Shown here: positions 1 to 30,185 of the stretch, piece after piece
Numbering within the stretch: the stretch's first letter is position 1
Layout: the number at the start of each line of letters is the position of its first letter
Origin: Salvelinus alpinus
Taxonomy: Eukaryota; Chordata; Actinopteri; Salmoniformes; Salmonidae
Reading direction: 5' to 3'
DNA: 64,000 bases
Assembly: GCF_045679555.1 (NCBI RefSeq)
Contig: NC_092098.1
Location: 14,398,538-14,462,537 of the forward strand
The notes under the pieces: model-generated
Database searches by the model: none
What the model saw: only the letters and a program-made list of their open reading frames with translations
Told to the model about the DNA's origin: nothing
Position numbers and translations under genes: made by a program

Positions 1-99
1 GTTCACTTCAACTGAGTGGTGGTTTGGTCTGTACATACAGTAGCGATGGCATAGATGCATGATACTGAACAGGTACATTACTCATACACGCTGGTTTAC

Positions 100-1387
100 A
101 CTCCTTCACATTCAAGTACTTTATTCTTATTAATGGGGGTTTTTCCTTTAAAAAAATCTTTTCAATATACAACACCATTTTAGACAAGACAATTCTGTTT
201 ACAACTAATTTCAGCTCAGTAAGGGGTCATTCAGAACCTAGACAGGCAGCAAGAGGGGGACAGAACAGGACAGAGGGAGAGTAAGTAAAAGACGAACGCA
301 GGGTAGAGAACTAGGGATGAGAGGGGTTTAGAGAGAAGAAAAAAATTCTTAGTACACTAACAAACTAAATTAATTAGGTCAAAAATTTAAAAAAAATATA
401 GAAAAACTTAAATAGGTCACTAGCACACTGTTGTCCCATCACTTATCCATGCAGTACAGTCTTCAGGGGGAAAAAAACATCAGCTCTCTTCCACATTTTT
501 TTTTACCAAACAAAATGAGTAAAATAACAAGATTGATATGTCCTTGGTGCCCAAAGGGGCGGGCCTGAGGCATCTGTCTCTCAGTCTGGATGCGAAGAGT
601 TGAGCCCCGGCCCTGCCTCCTTCCTTTCCTCCCCAGGGCATCTTTAACAGGCCGTCTCCAGCCCTCTTTCTCCATTCCTCCAGCCATTCAGTTCAGATTC
701 CTTCATGTCCATGTCTGTTACTCGGTCTTGGGTGACCAGAGTAAGGGGAGTTGGGCCTTAGAGTGTGACCTAGTAGACTCCGCTTTGTGTGTATGTTTGT
801 GTGCGTTTTGGTTGGGGGGGGGGGGGGTGGTAAGGGGCAATGTGTTTGAGCACTGAAGGCCCGATGAGGGCGGGACGACCCCTCCACATGAACACCAGGA
901 GGAGGACAGAGATGATGCAAAGAGGATGATGGAGTGGGAAGTGACCTCTGACCCTGGCACATTGACTTGGCCATTAGGACTGTCCCCGCACACACACACA
1001 CACACATCACATTCCACCGGGCCTGCCCTGCAGAGAGAGAGAGAGAGAGGGAGACACTCAGCACACTATGCAAGTGATCCTGTAGGTGTGTTCAATTTAG
1101 GTCAGGAGTCCCACCTCCAAGCAAAGAATGAAGTTAGAGTTGTATATGAGCTGCAGTGCTTACCACCCCCCCAACAAAATGTGTTTTTGGAAGAGTTAAT
1201 AGAAGAAAAAGGGTGGGAGGCTTAAAGATTGAGTCAGCAATGCAGAAAGTAAACAGCAATATCAGGTCAATCGAAGCCCACCCATATGCACAGAGTGCAG
1301 CGTCTTGCATCGCAATCGCAAACCTACTTCCACTATTGATCCTGTACGGGTGTCACTTCATTTATTTGTCTGTAGGAAAACGTGTGT

Positions 1388-1418
<31 letters not shown>

Positions 1419-1680
1419 GTTTAGGGAACAAATCAATTGATGGCTGCTAAGGCAGATGAATCAAATATTTGTTTTTGTATGAATCTGGCCTGCAAAATAT
1501 AGAAAGATGTGTGCTTGCTTACTTATCTTAACTACCGAAAAGCCACACAATTTGAATCAGAGCATCTTGTTCATTAAAAATATCACTTTAGTTTGTTGTA
1601 TTCATTCCTAGTGTGTGTAAGTTCTGGTGAGTGTATGCAGGCACATACTCCTGACAGTGTGTGAGAGTCGTGTGTACCTG
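100..1680 (-). other. fbxw11: Probable 3' UTR of fbxw11
   Basis: Sequence downstream of the TAG stop contains no further exon. A minus-strand AATAAA (read as TTTATT at 120-125) gives a plausible poly(A) signal and a UTR of about 1.6 kb. Simple repeats inside it are G14 at 814-827, CA near 990-1005, GA near 1031-1049, and GT followed by a G run at 1382-1419. The true 3' end is inferred and could lie outside the window. Confidence 0.45.
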
Positions 1681-12398
<10,718 letters not shown>

Positions 12399-12473
12399 AT
12401 TGTTGCTCCCCGAAACTCGTTCGCTCCGAAAATGGAAACCCAGCCCTGAGTCGGCGACGGGCCGCAGATGATA

Positions 12474-12481
12474 TGACGTCA
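12474..12481. promoter_or_regulatory. Palindromic cAMP-response element upstream of fbxw11
   Basis: A perfect TGACGTCA lies 76 bp upstream of the fbxw11 initiation codon, in the expected promoter or 5' UTR. This is the full consensus for CREB/ATF binding. Function is inferred from position and match only. Confidence 0.6.
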
Positions 12482-13499
12482 CAGAACACAACTGGAGTGG
12501 GGGTTCGGGGGTGGGTTCACTGAAGCATAGACTTACTTGGTTGGTCGAGAAATTATAAAGAAGGTATTGTCATTCTGTGGTTGGCTCTTTTCTGCTGCTA
12601 AGGGAAAGAGGCTGTGCTTGTTCGAGGGTCGACTTCCGCCAGATGCTGCTCAGATGATCTGATCTACAAATCACCTCCACTTGCAAAAGACTGATTACAA
12701 CAGTTCATGATGTAAAGATTAGCGAATCTACACGGTGTCTAGAATTGGGAAGATGATCATTAAAATTATATTGAAAGTTATTTTTTATAAATGGTCTTCC
12801 CTTTATGCATCCCACTTGCTAATAAATGTTATATTGGCAAGGCTGGATATAAATATGACACGTAACTTTCCCTTTTAACAGCGAAGAGAATAGTGCACTT
12901 TTCACTGGATGTACAAAGACCTTCAATACACTAAAATTCCTGTTGAAAAAAATGCAAAGGGTAATATTTACTTTGTGTATACTAAATAAGCCCTGAATCA
13001 AACAGCACACGCCTGCAGTCACACGGAAAGCATATGCAGGAGTATATATATATATATCCCATAATCTTAATTTTATGAACCTATCTAATAGGAAATCCAC
13101 TGGGCCAACCAAGTCTTGACACCTGATTTGCAAACAATGAGGTCATTTAATACATCTCATACAAAATGGTGACAGATGAATAGATCAAATCCAGAAAATG
13201 TCATAACATGGGCTTTTGATGTTGAAAAGTCATCACACATCACATTCATAACATGATAAAATAGCTCACTGTGCCCCAAAAGGGGCTACAGAGAACCATC
13301 CCATTCTTACGTGCCAGATCCAGACAACAGTCCCCCCCCCCCCCATAGCTCACATTCAGGCTGACAAAATATATATTTTTAGACACTGCAAGCCACAAAG
13401 GCCCCCAAACCAACATCCTGTGCCTCTGACCAAAATGTTCCGTGACTAAATCCTTTCGTGCAGGGAGAAACAGAGCTAGGCAGGGCTGTGTCAAACCTA
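12482..13499. other. Spacer between fbxw11 promoter and mariner-type element
   Basis: I see no exon, RNA gene or recognisable repeat here apart from a short TA run near 13037-13056 and a C run near 13333-13343. Confidence 0.6.
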
Positions 13500-14020
13500 C
13501 AGGTAACTGCCAAAATAAAGGGCAGTTAACCTAAAGCATCTTAATAGGTCATCGGGCCACAACGAGCCAGAACAGCTTCAATGCGCATTGGCATAGATTC
13601 TACATGGGTCTGGAAATCTATTGGAGGGATGTGACATTATTACACGAGAAATGCAATCATTGTGTTTTGTTGGACATGGTGGTGGAAAACGCCATCTCGG
13701 GCACCGCTCCAGAATCTCCCATAAGTGTTCAATTGGGTTGAGATCTGGTGACTCAGACAGCTATGGCATATTGTTTACATTGTTTTCATGCTCATCAAAC
13801 CATTTAGTGACCACTCATACCTTGTGGATGGGAGCATTGTCATCCTATGGGGGCATAGCCATGGTAGCCAAAATAATCGGCAACTGGGCCTGCCCAGCAT
13901 TTTCATACATGACCATAAGCATAAGAATTCTTAGGAGCCACACCTGTGTGGAACCACCTGCTTTCAATATACTTTGTATCCATCATTTACTTGTGTTCGC
14001 TATATTTTGGCAGTTACCTA
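13500..14020. mobile_element. Deleted Tc1/mariner-type element
   Basis: The left end CAGGTAACTGCCAAAATA (from 13500) is mirrored at the right by TATTTTGGCAGTTACCT (ending near 14020), with TA on both sides (13498-13499, 14021-14022). At 521 bp it is too short for a full element. The interior (for example CAATTGGGTTGAGATCTGG near 13730) resembles the antisense of Tc1 transposase coding sequence, with internal deletion and stops. Confidence 0.8.
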
Positions 14021-14235
14021 TATATAATGGTAGGGGAAAGACTAGAGACAGTCAGAGCCATTAGTCATTCACATTGTACTCAAAAAAAATAACTACACAG
14101 ATTTCTATTGATGTAGATCAGGATGGGCAACTCTAGTCCTCAGGGGCCTGATTGTTGTCACACATTTCCCCCAACCGAAACACCTGACTGGAACCAACAC
14201 GACCCCGAACAACTTCTAACCCCAAGCCACAACTG

Positions 14236-14600
14236 CTAAATAGTTAGTTACATAGTTAAGCAATAGCTTCCCGGACTATCTGCATTGACCCTTTTTGCAC
14301 TAAATCGGACTCATCACATACCCTGCTGTTACTGTTTATCGATCCTGTTGTCTAGTCACTTTATCCCTACCTATATGTACATATCTACCTCAATTATCTC
14401 ATACCCCTGCACAGACTCAGTACTACTGTAGTACCCTGTGTGTATATAGCCAAGTTATCATTAAGCATTGTGTATTTATTCCATGTTATTTTTCAATTAT
14501 TTGTCTTTTTTTTTTTTACTGCATTGTTGGGAAGACCAGTAAGTAAGCATTTCACTGTTAGTCTACACCTGTTGTTAACAAAGCATGTGATGCCAATAAT
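14236..14600 (+). repeat. LINE 3'-end fragment
   Basis: The text GTGTGTATATAGCCAAGTTA, TGCATTGTTGGGAAG, AAGCATTTCACTGTTAGTCT and ACACCTGTTGTT is the same unit found at 29956-30185. It is a dispersed salmonid 3' UTR-like repeat, probably from a Rex-type LINE. A short stretch before it (14110-14180, CAACTCTAGTCCTCAGGGGC) looks like a separate hAT-MITE fragment. Confidence 0.65.
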
Positions 14601-15400
14601 CAAGCGCCACAGTTTAGAATGCAATTAGTTTAAAATCAGCTGTTTGCTATGGATGGGGGAAAAGTGTGACACCAATCCACCCCCCCATCCCAATAGACTG
14701 CTCATACCAGGGGTGCATTCAGTACACTTCAATGTTTGCAACGTTGCGCGACGGTTTGTATTGAACGACACGTTTCCCCCAAAACATTACACACCGTTCT
14801 TCAATAGCTTTGGTGGTGGCCTGCTCAACATGGGTGTGACCATCTAAAAATCACAGAACTCATACTGCACACCATATGGTAACTGTCCCCTGGGCCATCA
14901 TAATCACACTCTTCAACTGGTCGTTCAGTATTGAACACGACCCAGTAACATGCCTGGAAGACAAGACATACAAAACTGCCTGGCAACAAGCACACTAGCT
15001 CTCATTGTCTGAATTGCACAGTGACAAACTGACCTATCAATCACAGTAAACATTGGACACAAATGTCTCTGTGTAACAGGGGGGGGGGGTGAAAGTATGA
15101 ATGGTCACAACACTGAGGGCATGGTTCATTATGCTTAATAGAGTGGTGTGTGTACAAGGCAATATAAAAGCAGACGTATAAACCTAAATCTCAGCTCTGG
15201 GAACTCTGTATGAGTCATAAAGGTCAAGGGTCCTCTAAATGAAAAAACATACAAGAAAACAGTACGGGCCCAGAGTACAGCACCTGTGACAGTGAATAAA
15301 TTACCAGGGGGGAGCTGGGACAAAATAAAGCAGGTGCTGAAATAAAGATAGGATGAGACGGGAGGCAGGGACAGGGTATGGGATAGTAAAGCAGCTCCAA
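14601..15400. other. Spacer upstream of etf1 3' end
   Basis: No supported gene. G and C runs occur near 14680 and 15080. The sequence is otherwise unique-looking and no feature is recognised. Confidence 0.5.
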
Positions 15401-15866
15401 TTTAATCATTATTTCCTTGCCCTCTACATAAATTTGATTTAAAAAAGGAAAACAAAATAATCAGAATCAAAATCTCAAAACACAACAGCAGCAGGTACCA
15501 GTAAAAATGTTAAAAAATAAAGGGAAATTGAGTTGGAAGGTGGGGAGTGATGACAAAAATAGATTTGTATAACCTATCAGTGTGGCCTAGAGAAGGCCAA
15601 GCAGGCAGGAGGAGTGTGGCCTTGCTGTCAGTCACTTTGAATCAGTCATTAATGTAGAGTGGAGGAACAAACCAAGACGAGCTCCATCCAACCAGGTGAT
15701 GAGTCACTGCTTCAAGTCAGGGAAACGTTGATATACGGCATCACATCCATGTCTTTTATTTGAAGGTCTGGGTCTCCCTCCTGACTACTTGCTTTCCTTC
15801 CACCAGTATCTCGGTCAAATCAGGGAAAGCCTTTCAATTGATTAATTTCTTGTCAGTCTCAACTAC
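15401..15866 (-). other. etf1: Probable 3' UTR of etf1
   Basis: No exon follows the stop codon. Minus-strand AATAAA at 15755-15760 (seen as TTTATT) and ATTAAA at 15401-15406 are candidate poly(A) signals giving a short or long UTR. The end is inferred. Confidence 0.45.
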
Positions 15867-20572
<4,706 letters not shown>

Positions 20573-20621
20573 GCCAGGGTTTCCCAATCTCGGTGCACGT
20601 TTTGTTTTTTGTCCTAGTACT

Positions 20622-23585
20622 CAGGGGCGAAAATCTGATATCAACCTTGGAGGGGACAATTACATTACATTTTCTCAAGAGCAATTCCTGAGAGGGACAC
20701 CAAAAGTAGTGCTGTAACACATAATATACATTTAACATATTACAACGTAGGCTGAGGAACCATAATTCCTACAACTGAATAATTGATAGGTACAGTAGTT
20801 AACTGAAGGGTTTAACCAACTTGTTCAAATGTTTAAATCATTATAATACTACTACTAATAATAGTTATAGCAGTGCTCCTTACCAGTCCAGTATGTATGC
20901 AGGTATTCATACTTACAACTAGCAATATTAAGAAAGGCCAGTAGGTAGCAATGGTACTGTACACTGTATGGGTGTAGTTTTCATAAATACAATGAACATG
21001 GTGTGATCTCATCTAAAATAATCTCCATAGAGAACCATCACAAAGTTAGTCTCCGTATTGAATTGACCTTTTAATCTGACTTTTTCTGATACATTTATAT
21101 AGTCATTAAATGTGCCACTGGCCTGAGTCTACTACAATATCTTTACAAGAACAAAAAGCTTAAAATAAGTACAGTTCTAAAAGCAAAATAACTACTTCAA
21201 TGAAAAACCCAAATAAATCAAACAAAATATCCTTCAGTCAGTGTCTCAACTCTTCAAACAGCAGCTATGGACAAGTATGTCGCACAAAGTATGCAATTTT
21301 AAATAAAATAACATGAAATAAATAATTTGTAACTGTACTGTCGTGTACTGTCATGTACTAAAAACTACTCTCCTCTAGGCTGCTTAGTACCCGCTCATAC
21401 TGCCCTAGCACAGCTCTAATAGCAGTATTCCGCACAGTCCACCTTGTTGGACATAGGGGTTTCCGGGTGGGCAGATGTGTTTCTTTGGACGTGGCAATTG
21501 ATTCAAACATGCTCTTAAACTTTCCTGACTGGCCATAGAGGACACCTAACTGATGGACCCAAGAAAGGGAATCCCGGATCAGTGGGGAGGCTGAGCAGCC
21601 AGCCTGTGTAATCAGATTTACACAGTGTGCTCCACAATGGACATAGAGGGCTAATGGCTGCTGCCTTCTCACAATTGCCTGTGCACCTGTGTATTTTCCT
21701 GCCATGTTTGAGGCACCATCGTAACTCTGCCCACGTAAGCCAGACATGGGCAAATTGAGCCTCAACAACACTTCAGTTGCCACTTTCGCAATGCCCTCGC
21801 CTGTTGTCTCCGACACCCTGTATAGCCCAATAAACTCCTCGTGAGGGACAAGGTCATGGTCAACATAATGCAAAAAGACACTCTCCTGTTCAGCACCAGA
21901 GACATCTTGAGTACCATCAACAATTAATGAAAATTGTACAATCGGAAGAGATCTAATCTCAGCTGCAATGCCTCGAATGATTGTATTGGCCATGATGTTC
22001 AGAATTTCATTCTGTGCTTTGGGGCCTCTTGAAACGTCAACACTCTGTTGGCAAGAGTTTGCGGTTCAAAAATTGTGGGTGTGGCTGATATGGTTTTGTG
22101 CCATCACTGAGGTAACTGGACAATGCTGTGCCACTGTCCCCTATACTGGTGCTGCTGGCAACAAGGGTGACACCTGGTCCTGCCGTGGCTGTGACATTGT
22201 TCTCTGAAGTCTCTCTCCCTGGCTCTTTCCCTTTCACCACCCTCACAGACTCAGTCTGTCTCCTAGAAAAGAAATAAGGTGTTTGCCGTACTCCTAACTA
22301 CCGGTACCCAAAACTACACAATTAATCACAACAGCAATACCATTGCCATAAACAAATCTTAGTTTAGTCATCAGTTTAAGTTGAGAGCGGGGGTATCCAT
22401 GGCATTTTCCAATTATGTCCCTATTTTACAAGTAAAAAAAATTGAGAACCTTTCATAATGTTGCCAAACAAAGACTCAACAAACTTACCTGAGACTCCCT
22501 GTCTCTGCCAGTCTGTCCCTGCCTATCTGTCCCCAGCTCTGCTGTCTGTGTGCCATCTGTTGCCTGCTCTGCCTAATGACATCATTGTGAAACATTCCAT
22601 TAGCATTTCACTTCTTTCTTATGAACATTTTATCAACTCGTCTTTGAGATATTAGGCTACTAGAGTTCTTACTTTGCGTTTTGGTGTACTGAAAAATACT
22701 CTGATGTCCGTCTTTTTACTTTTTTCTGCCATTTTTCTACCTGGCTGGCTGGCCGGTCTAGCTGCACACACACACATTTATACAACATATGCTACAACCT
22801 TTTCTAATTTTAATATAGTTTGTTTCATATTGGCTGGCTTCCAACAATAGCTGAATTTGTAAAGCTAGCGAGCACCAACTCCGTTTCTGTGGTGTTTGCT
22901 ATAATCTTTAAAAAAAAAAGTGAAATAAAATAAATGTAAAAAAGTTCACTAGCGACAATTTAGCTTTTGCAACGAGACCATTAAATATATTTAAGACAAT
23001 GGTATAAGAGAGTGTAGTTCTGTTCAGTTTGGACTTCAGTTTATCGCTAACCTTATCACAGGGACTTTGAAGCACTACAGCTGCATGCTGATCTTGGAAT
23101 AAACTGACGATAGCAAAGATTCCATCTTTGACGACGCCACATTAATGGAATAGGTACTAGCTAGCTTGCTAGTTAATGTTTGCTTTAGTTTGCGCGCTAG
23201 CTCTGCAAATTCAGCTAGTGTGTGAACCCTGCCAACATAAAAATGTAAACATTGTTATGGCGCGATTGACTGGATTAACCTCACGTCAGTTACGTACATG
23301 TGCCTTTCAGACAGTAGATACGAACCCTCTATTACCTTGCCAGCTAAAGAACTGGCAGTGGATCAAACCATTGTGAGGCAAAGGGCGGGGTGGTCGCAAT
23401 CTTTTGAAACTTAAAAAGGCGCTATTAAGTGTCTATAATCAGCACAACTGCTTTCATTGCGTATTATTAATATTATTGAAATTACATAGTTATGTTTACA
23501 GTGATAGATTGGGGGGGACAAATCATATTTTCCCCAGGATGGGGGGGTCGTGTCCCCCCCGTCCCCCCGTGGATTTCCGCCTATG
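20622..23585 (-). mobile_element. hAT transposon with intact ends and 8-bp target duplication
   Basis: CTAGTACT at 20614-20621 is repeated exactly at 23586-23593. Terminal repeats begin CAGGGGCGAAAATC on the left and CATAGGCGGAAATC (reverse complement) on the right. Length is 2964 bp. The minus strand carries transposase fragments: a start-like MAEKSKKTDIRVFFS near 22732, then a main block at 21358-21993. The outer flanks (CACGTTTTGTTTTTTG to the left, ACACAGCTGATTCAAATGA to the right) look like the two halves of a small MITE that it entered. Confidence 0.9.
21358..21993 (-). pseudogene. hAT transposase fragment (DUF4371/ZMYM-like)
   Basis: This is a 211-aa open stretch inside the hAT element. 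The RNase H-like core is recognisable: VDGTQDVSGAEQ near the N-terminus carries the first acidic position, then GQSYDGASNMAGKYTGAQA with the second, followed by YVHCGAHCVNLI and CPTRWTVR. The normal protein is about 600 aa and ends in a hAT dimerisation domain. Here the frame stops after LSSLEESSF, so the C-terminal half and dimerisation region are missing. Upstream coding is fragmented (22037-22246 in another frame). It is probably non-autonomous. Confidence 0.85.
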
Positions 23586-23593
23586 CTAGTACT

Positions 23594-24014
23594 ACACAGC
23601 TGATTCAAATGACAAGATTTGAATACATTTTGAAATGTTGTGGCAAAACCAAGGACCGAGTTTGGGAAATGCTTCTGTAGGCTAATAAACCAGGTTCCCA
23701 TCCAAGCTTTTTATGCGAGTAAAGTACATGTCCGATAAAAAATGTCACGACAGGCCTGATGGAAACAGGAAGTCTTGCCTGAAGTGCGTGGTCTAATGAC
23801 AGCTCGCTGTAACACGCACCGGTCGCGAGCGTTGCAAAAATAAATGTACACACACACGTTATTCAATCATTGTACCCACACTGCTCGTGTGTTGGCGGGC
23901 GCTAAAATAGAAGTTGATTCTATTTATGACGCAGAACTCGCTGCAAGTCTTGCATCTCCCATCTCCTAATTTATTTTCTAATTTCTCATCTTCTCATTGG
24001 TTTTTAGTAACATA
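23594..24014. other. Repeat-like spacer between hAT and Tc1
   Basis: Holds the right half of the MITE entered by the hAT, then a stretch (GCGAGTAAAGTACATG, CGACAGGCCTGATGGAAAC) that looks like a dispersed repeat I cannot name. No gene. Confidence 0.4.
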
Positions 24015-24234
24015 CAGTGGCAAGAAAAAGTATGTGAACCCTTTGGAATTACCTGGATTTCTGCATAAATTGGTCATAAAATTTGATCTGATCTTCATCT
24101 AAGTCACAACAATAGACAAACAGTCTGCTTAAACGAATAAAACACAAATAAGTATACGTGCTCATGTATTTATTTAACACACCGTGTAAACATTCACAGT
24201 GTAGGGTGGGAAAAGTATGTGAACCCTTGGATTT

Positions 24235-25457
24235 AACTTCTTAAGGATAGGCCCCCTTTTTTATCCACTTTCTGCCTGAATGACGTGCCCAAAGTAAACT
24301 GCCTGTAGCTCAGGTCCTGAAGCCAGCATATGCATACAATTGGTACCATTGGAAAGAAAACACATTGAATTTTGTAGAAATGTCAAAATAGTGTAGGAGA
24401 ATATAACACAATAGATATGGTAGGAGAAAATCTAAAGAAAAACAAACCAGGATTTTTTTTTTTGGCGAGACCATCCTTTTAGAAATTTCTTTCTTTCATT
24501 TTTTTCATTTTTTTATTGGAGAAAAATCAGTATACATATAAGAAGTATACAAACAGACAATGATAACATATGCTAGGGGGTACAACAAATGACAGATTAT
24601 ACAAAGACCTTAAAAGAAACACACATATTGATCATTATAACAGCTTTCTTATCAGAAGAATGTTGAATGGTCTTAATGTACTGCTCGAATTCCTTATAGA
24701 AAACACAGAAGCGTGTTTTTTTATTAGTAAATTTACATTTATGAATATTACATTTTGCCATTAGCACAATTAGATTTATAAGGTCCTCTTAGAAATGCAA
24801 GAGAAATGTCATATTGTCATATTGATGCAATTCATATGGCTTCCACAGGGTGTCAGCAGTCTATGTTCAAAGTTTCAGGCTTGTAACTTCAAAAACAAAT
24901 AAAGTAGTTTCCGAAATAAATATTATAGTTTGATTACATTTTAGGGTGTCTGTGGAGTAAATACAAAAGTTTTTTTACTTTTGACTTGATGAAACAAAGT
25001 TTGGGGTAGATTTGTGGATTCCTTTCTTTGCAAGTTGAACGAGTGGATTACTCAAATCGATGGCGCCAACTAAAACAGACTTTTTAGGATATAAAAAAAT
25101 ATTTTATCTAACAAAACGACACTGCATGTTATAGCTGGGACCCTTTGGATGACAAATCAGAGGAATATTATCAAAAAGTGAATATTTAATCTGTATATGT
25201 GAACGTATGAAATCTGTGCCGGTGGAAAAAAATTATGTTGATGTGGGGCGCCGTCCTCAAACAGTTGCGTGGCATGCTTTCGCTGTAATAGCTACTGTAA
25301 ATTGGACAGTGCAGTTAGATTAACAAGAATTTAAGCTTTTAGCCGATATGACACTTATATGTACCTAAATGTTAAATCCATAATATTTATTTGAATTTAT
25401 TTGAATTACACGCCGTCCAGTTTCACCGCAAGCGGGACGCCTACCCCTAAGAAGTTT
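24235..25457. mobile_element. Nested element with AACTTCTTA ends
   Basis: The left edge reads AACTTCTTAAGGATAGGC; the right edge, reversed, reads AACTTCTTAGGGGTAGGC. TTAA occurs at or next to both junctions, which suggests a piggyBac-like TTAA target, though the exact boundary is ambiguous by a few bases. The left part is repeated at 43925-44190 in the opposite orientation (GCCTGTAGCTCAGG, GTAGGAGAATATAACACA). A possible L1 3' fragment lies inside at about 24485-24790. No transposase is seen. Confidence 0.7.
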
Positions 25458-25466
25458 TTAACAACT

Positions 25467-26401
<935 letters not shown>

Positions 26402-26778
26402 GGTTCACATCAGGCAAAGCTTCTTGTGAATAGCAAACTCAAATTTTGTGACTGTTTTTTATAGGGCCTGGCAGCTCCTGGCAGCTCCAATCTCGTCTCA
26501 TTGATTGGACTCCAGCTTAGCTGACTCCTAACTCCAATTAGCTTTTGTAAAAGTCATTAGCCTAGGGGTTCACAAACTTTTTCCAACCTACACTGTGATT
26601 GTTTAAATGATGTATTCAATATAGACAAGAAAAATACAATAATTTGTGTGTTATTAGTTTAAGCACACTGTGTTTGTCTATTGCTTTGACTAAGATGAAG
26701 ATCAGATAACATTTTAGGACAAATTTATGCAGAAATCCAGGTAATTCCAAGGGGTTCACATACTTTTTCTTGCCACTG

Positions 26779-27282
26779 TATACCCATGTGGGTGATTGAA
26801 AGATTAACTGAGGTTGGTTGTGGTAATGCACCTTATTATGAAAGTTAATTGCCATATAAAGTCCAAAGAAGAAAAAAAAGCCTGGAAGGAGGAGAGATGA
26901 CTAGAAACGATTCGGTTGACTATTTTATGTGTGGATACATTTTCGTAGTAGAGGACCTTTCAGGTAAAATGGTCCTCATTTCAGGTAAAACAACAACTCA
27001 AGGTTTATATCCCAGGACGAATTAGCTAGCAACAGCAGGCTAGCTAGCTAAATTGCCATAAATGTTTAATGCTTGTCGATCTGTCCCCAAATTAATATAA
27101 TTGGTTCAGAGTTTGTTTTGATATTTCAACCTGCGTGTCGTGATCGGTGTGGGGGGACAAAATCAATTTAAGCACAATGGCGCCATTCGGCACAAAAATT
27201 GGATTCAGAAGTTTATTTGATAGCGAGGGACACATTACATCTGGTATGTAGAGTTCCTAGCAATTATACATACTGTAAGCCT
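26779..27282. other. Spacer
   Basis: No gene or named repeat seen. AT-rich with a short GCTAGC cluster near 27025-27050. Confidence 0.4.
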
Positions 27283-27675
27283 TTGTTTTTTTTTATTTTA
27301 TACCCCCTTTTTATGGTATCCAATTGGTAGTAGTTACTGTCTTGTCTCATTGCTGCAACTCCCATACGGATTCGGGAGAGGTGAAGGTCAAGAGCCATGC
27401 GTCCTCCAAAACACAACCCAACCAAGCCGCAGTGCTTCATGACACAATGCACATCCAACCCAATGTGTCGGAGGAAACACCAGGAGTCGCTAGTGCGCGA
27501 TGAGACAAGGATATCCCTGCCAGCCAAACCCTCCCTAACCCGGACGACGCTGGGCCAATTGTGCGCCGCACCATGGGCCTCCCGCAACACAGCCTGGGCT
27601 CGAACCCAGAATCTCTGGTGGCACAGCTAGCACTGTGATGCAGTACCTTAGACCACTGCACCACCCGGGAGGCCC
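27283..27675 (-). repeat. tRNA-derived SINE
   Basis: On the minus strand the 5' end reads CCTCCCGGGTGGTGCAGTGG followed by a B-box-like GGGTTCGAGCCCAGGC. The body contains CGTCGTCCGGGTTAGGGAGG and CGGAGGACGCATGG. It ends in an A-rich tail at the low-coordinate side. This organisation (Pol III boxes, body, A-tail) fits a tRNA-headed salmonid SINE. Related fragments lie at 36660-36815 and 52940-53176. Confidence 0.85.
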
Positions 27676-28037
27676 ACTCTGTATGCCTTTGTTGACAGGA
27701 ACACGTTTTTTTTGGTGAAGCCAGCTATATTGTGGTAGGGCTATTTTCTGTGGCCAGTCAGAAAAAAAAAAAAAAGCTACATGTAGGCTAGCGGACATAA
27801 ATTCCACTCCGTGGTGAAGGAAGTTTATGATTTAACTTCTCCAACAGAGTGAAGCAGAGACCAGATATGGTGGAATCAAGCTCCGACTACAGATTCGTCC
27901 AAGGTCAACAGTTAAAAAAATGTAAATCATGAAATGCCTACATTGTTTGTCCTCTGTAGTCACGTGCCTTTCTTTGTTTGCTGAAATCCATACTTTTTCA
28001 ATAAACGTTTAATCAAATACAACCAAAAACGTTTTAC
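27676..28037. other. Spacer
   Basis: An A run lies near 27761-27774. No gene or repeat recognised. Confidence 0.4.
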
Positions 28038-28397
28038 CAGTGGTGTAAAGTACTTCAGTAAAAATACTTTAAACTACTACTAGTTTTGTGGGGTATATGT
28101 ACTTTATGTACTTTACTATTTATATTTTTGACAATTTTTACTTCGCTACATTCCCAAGAAAATAATGTACTTTTTACTCCATACATTTTCCCTGACACCC
28201 AAAAGTATTTGTTACATTTTGAATGCTTAGCAGGACAGACAATGTTCCAATTCACACACTTTTTTCAAGAGAACATCCCTGGTCATCCCAATGCCTCTGA
28301 TCTTGCGGACACACTAAACACAAATGCTTTGTTTGCCAATGATGTCTGAGTATTGGAGTGTGCCCCTGGCTATCTGTAAATATCTGCTAAGTAGGTG
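28038..28397 (+). repeat. Dispersed repeat beginning CAGTGGTGTAAAGTAC, copy 1
   Basis: Shares CTTTTTACTCCATAC, TTTTGAATGCTTAGCAGGAC, AAGAGAACATCCCT and ACACAAATGCTTTGTTTG in the same order with 55548-56100. This copy lacks the second half, ending where the Tc1 at 28400 begins. Confidence 0.8.
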
Positions 28398-28399
28398 TA

Positions 28400-29953
<1,554 letters not shown>

Positions 29954-29955
29954 TA

Positions 29956-30185
29956 TATATCTACCTCAATTTCCTTGTAACCCTGTACATCGGTTGGTAC
30001 TGGTACCCCATGTATATAGCCAAGCTATCATTGCTCATTGTGTATTTATTCCTAGTGTTACAATTATTTGTATTGTTATTTTAATTTTATTTTGCATTGT
30101 TGGGAAGGGCCCATAAGAAAGCATTTCACTGATATTTTACACCTGTTGCTTACGAAGCATGTGCAAATTAAAATTGGTTGGATCT
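29956..30185 (+). repeat. LINE 3'-end fragment
   Basis: Same unit as 14236-14600: CATGTATATAGCCAAGC, TGCATTGTTGGGAAGGGCCC, AAGCATTTCACTGATATT, ACACCTGTTGCTTACGAAGC. It directly abuts the Tc1 right end. Confidence 0.7.
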
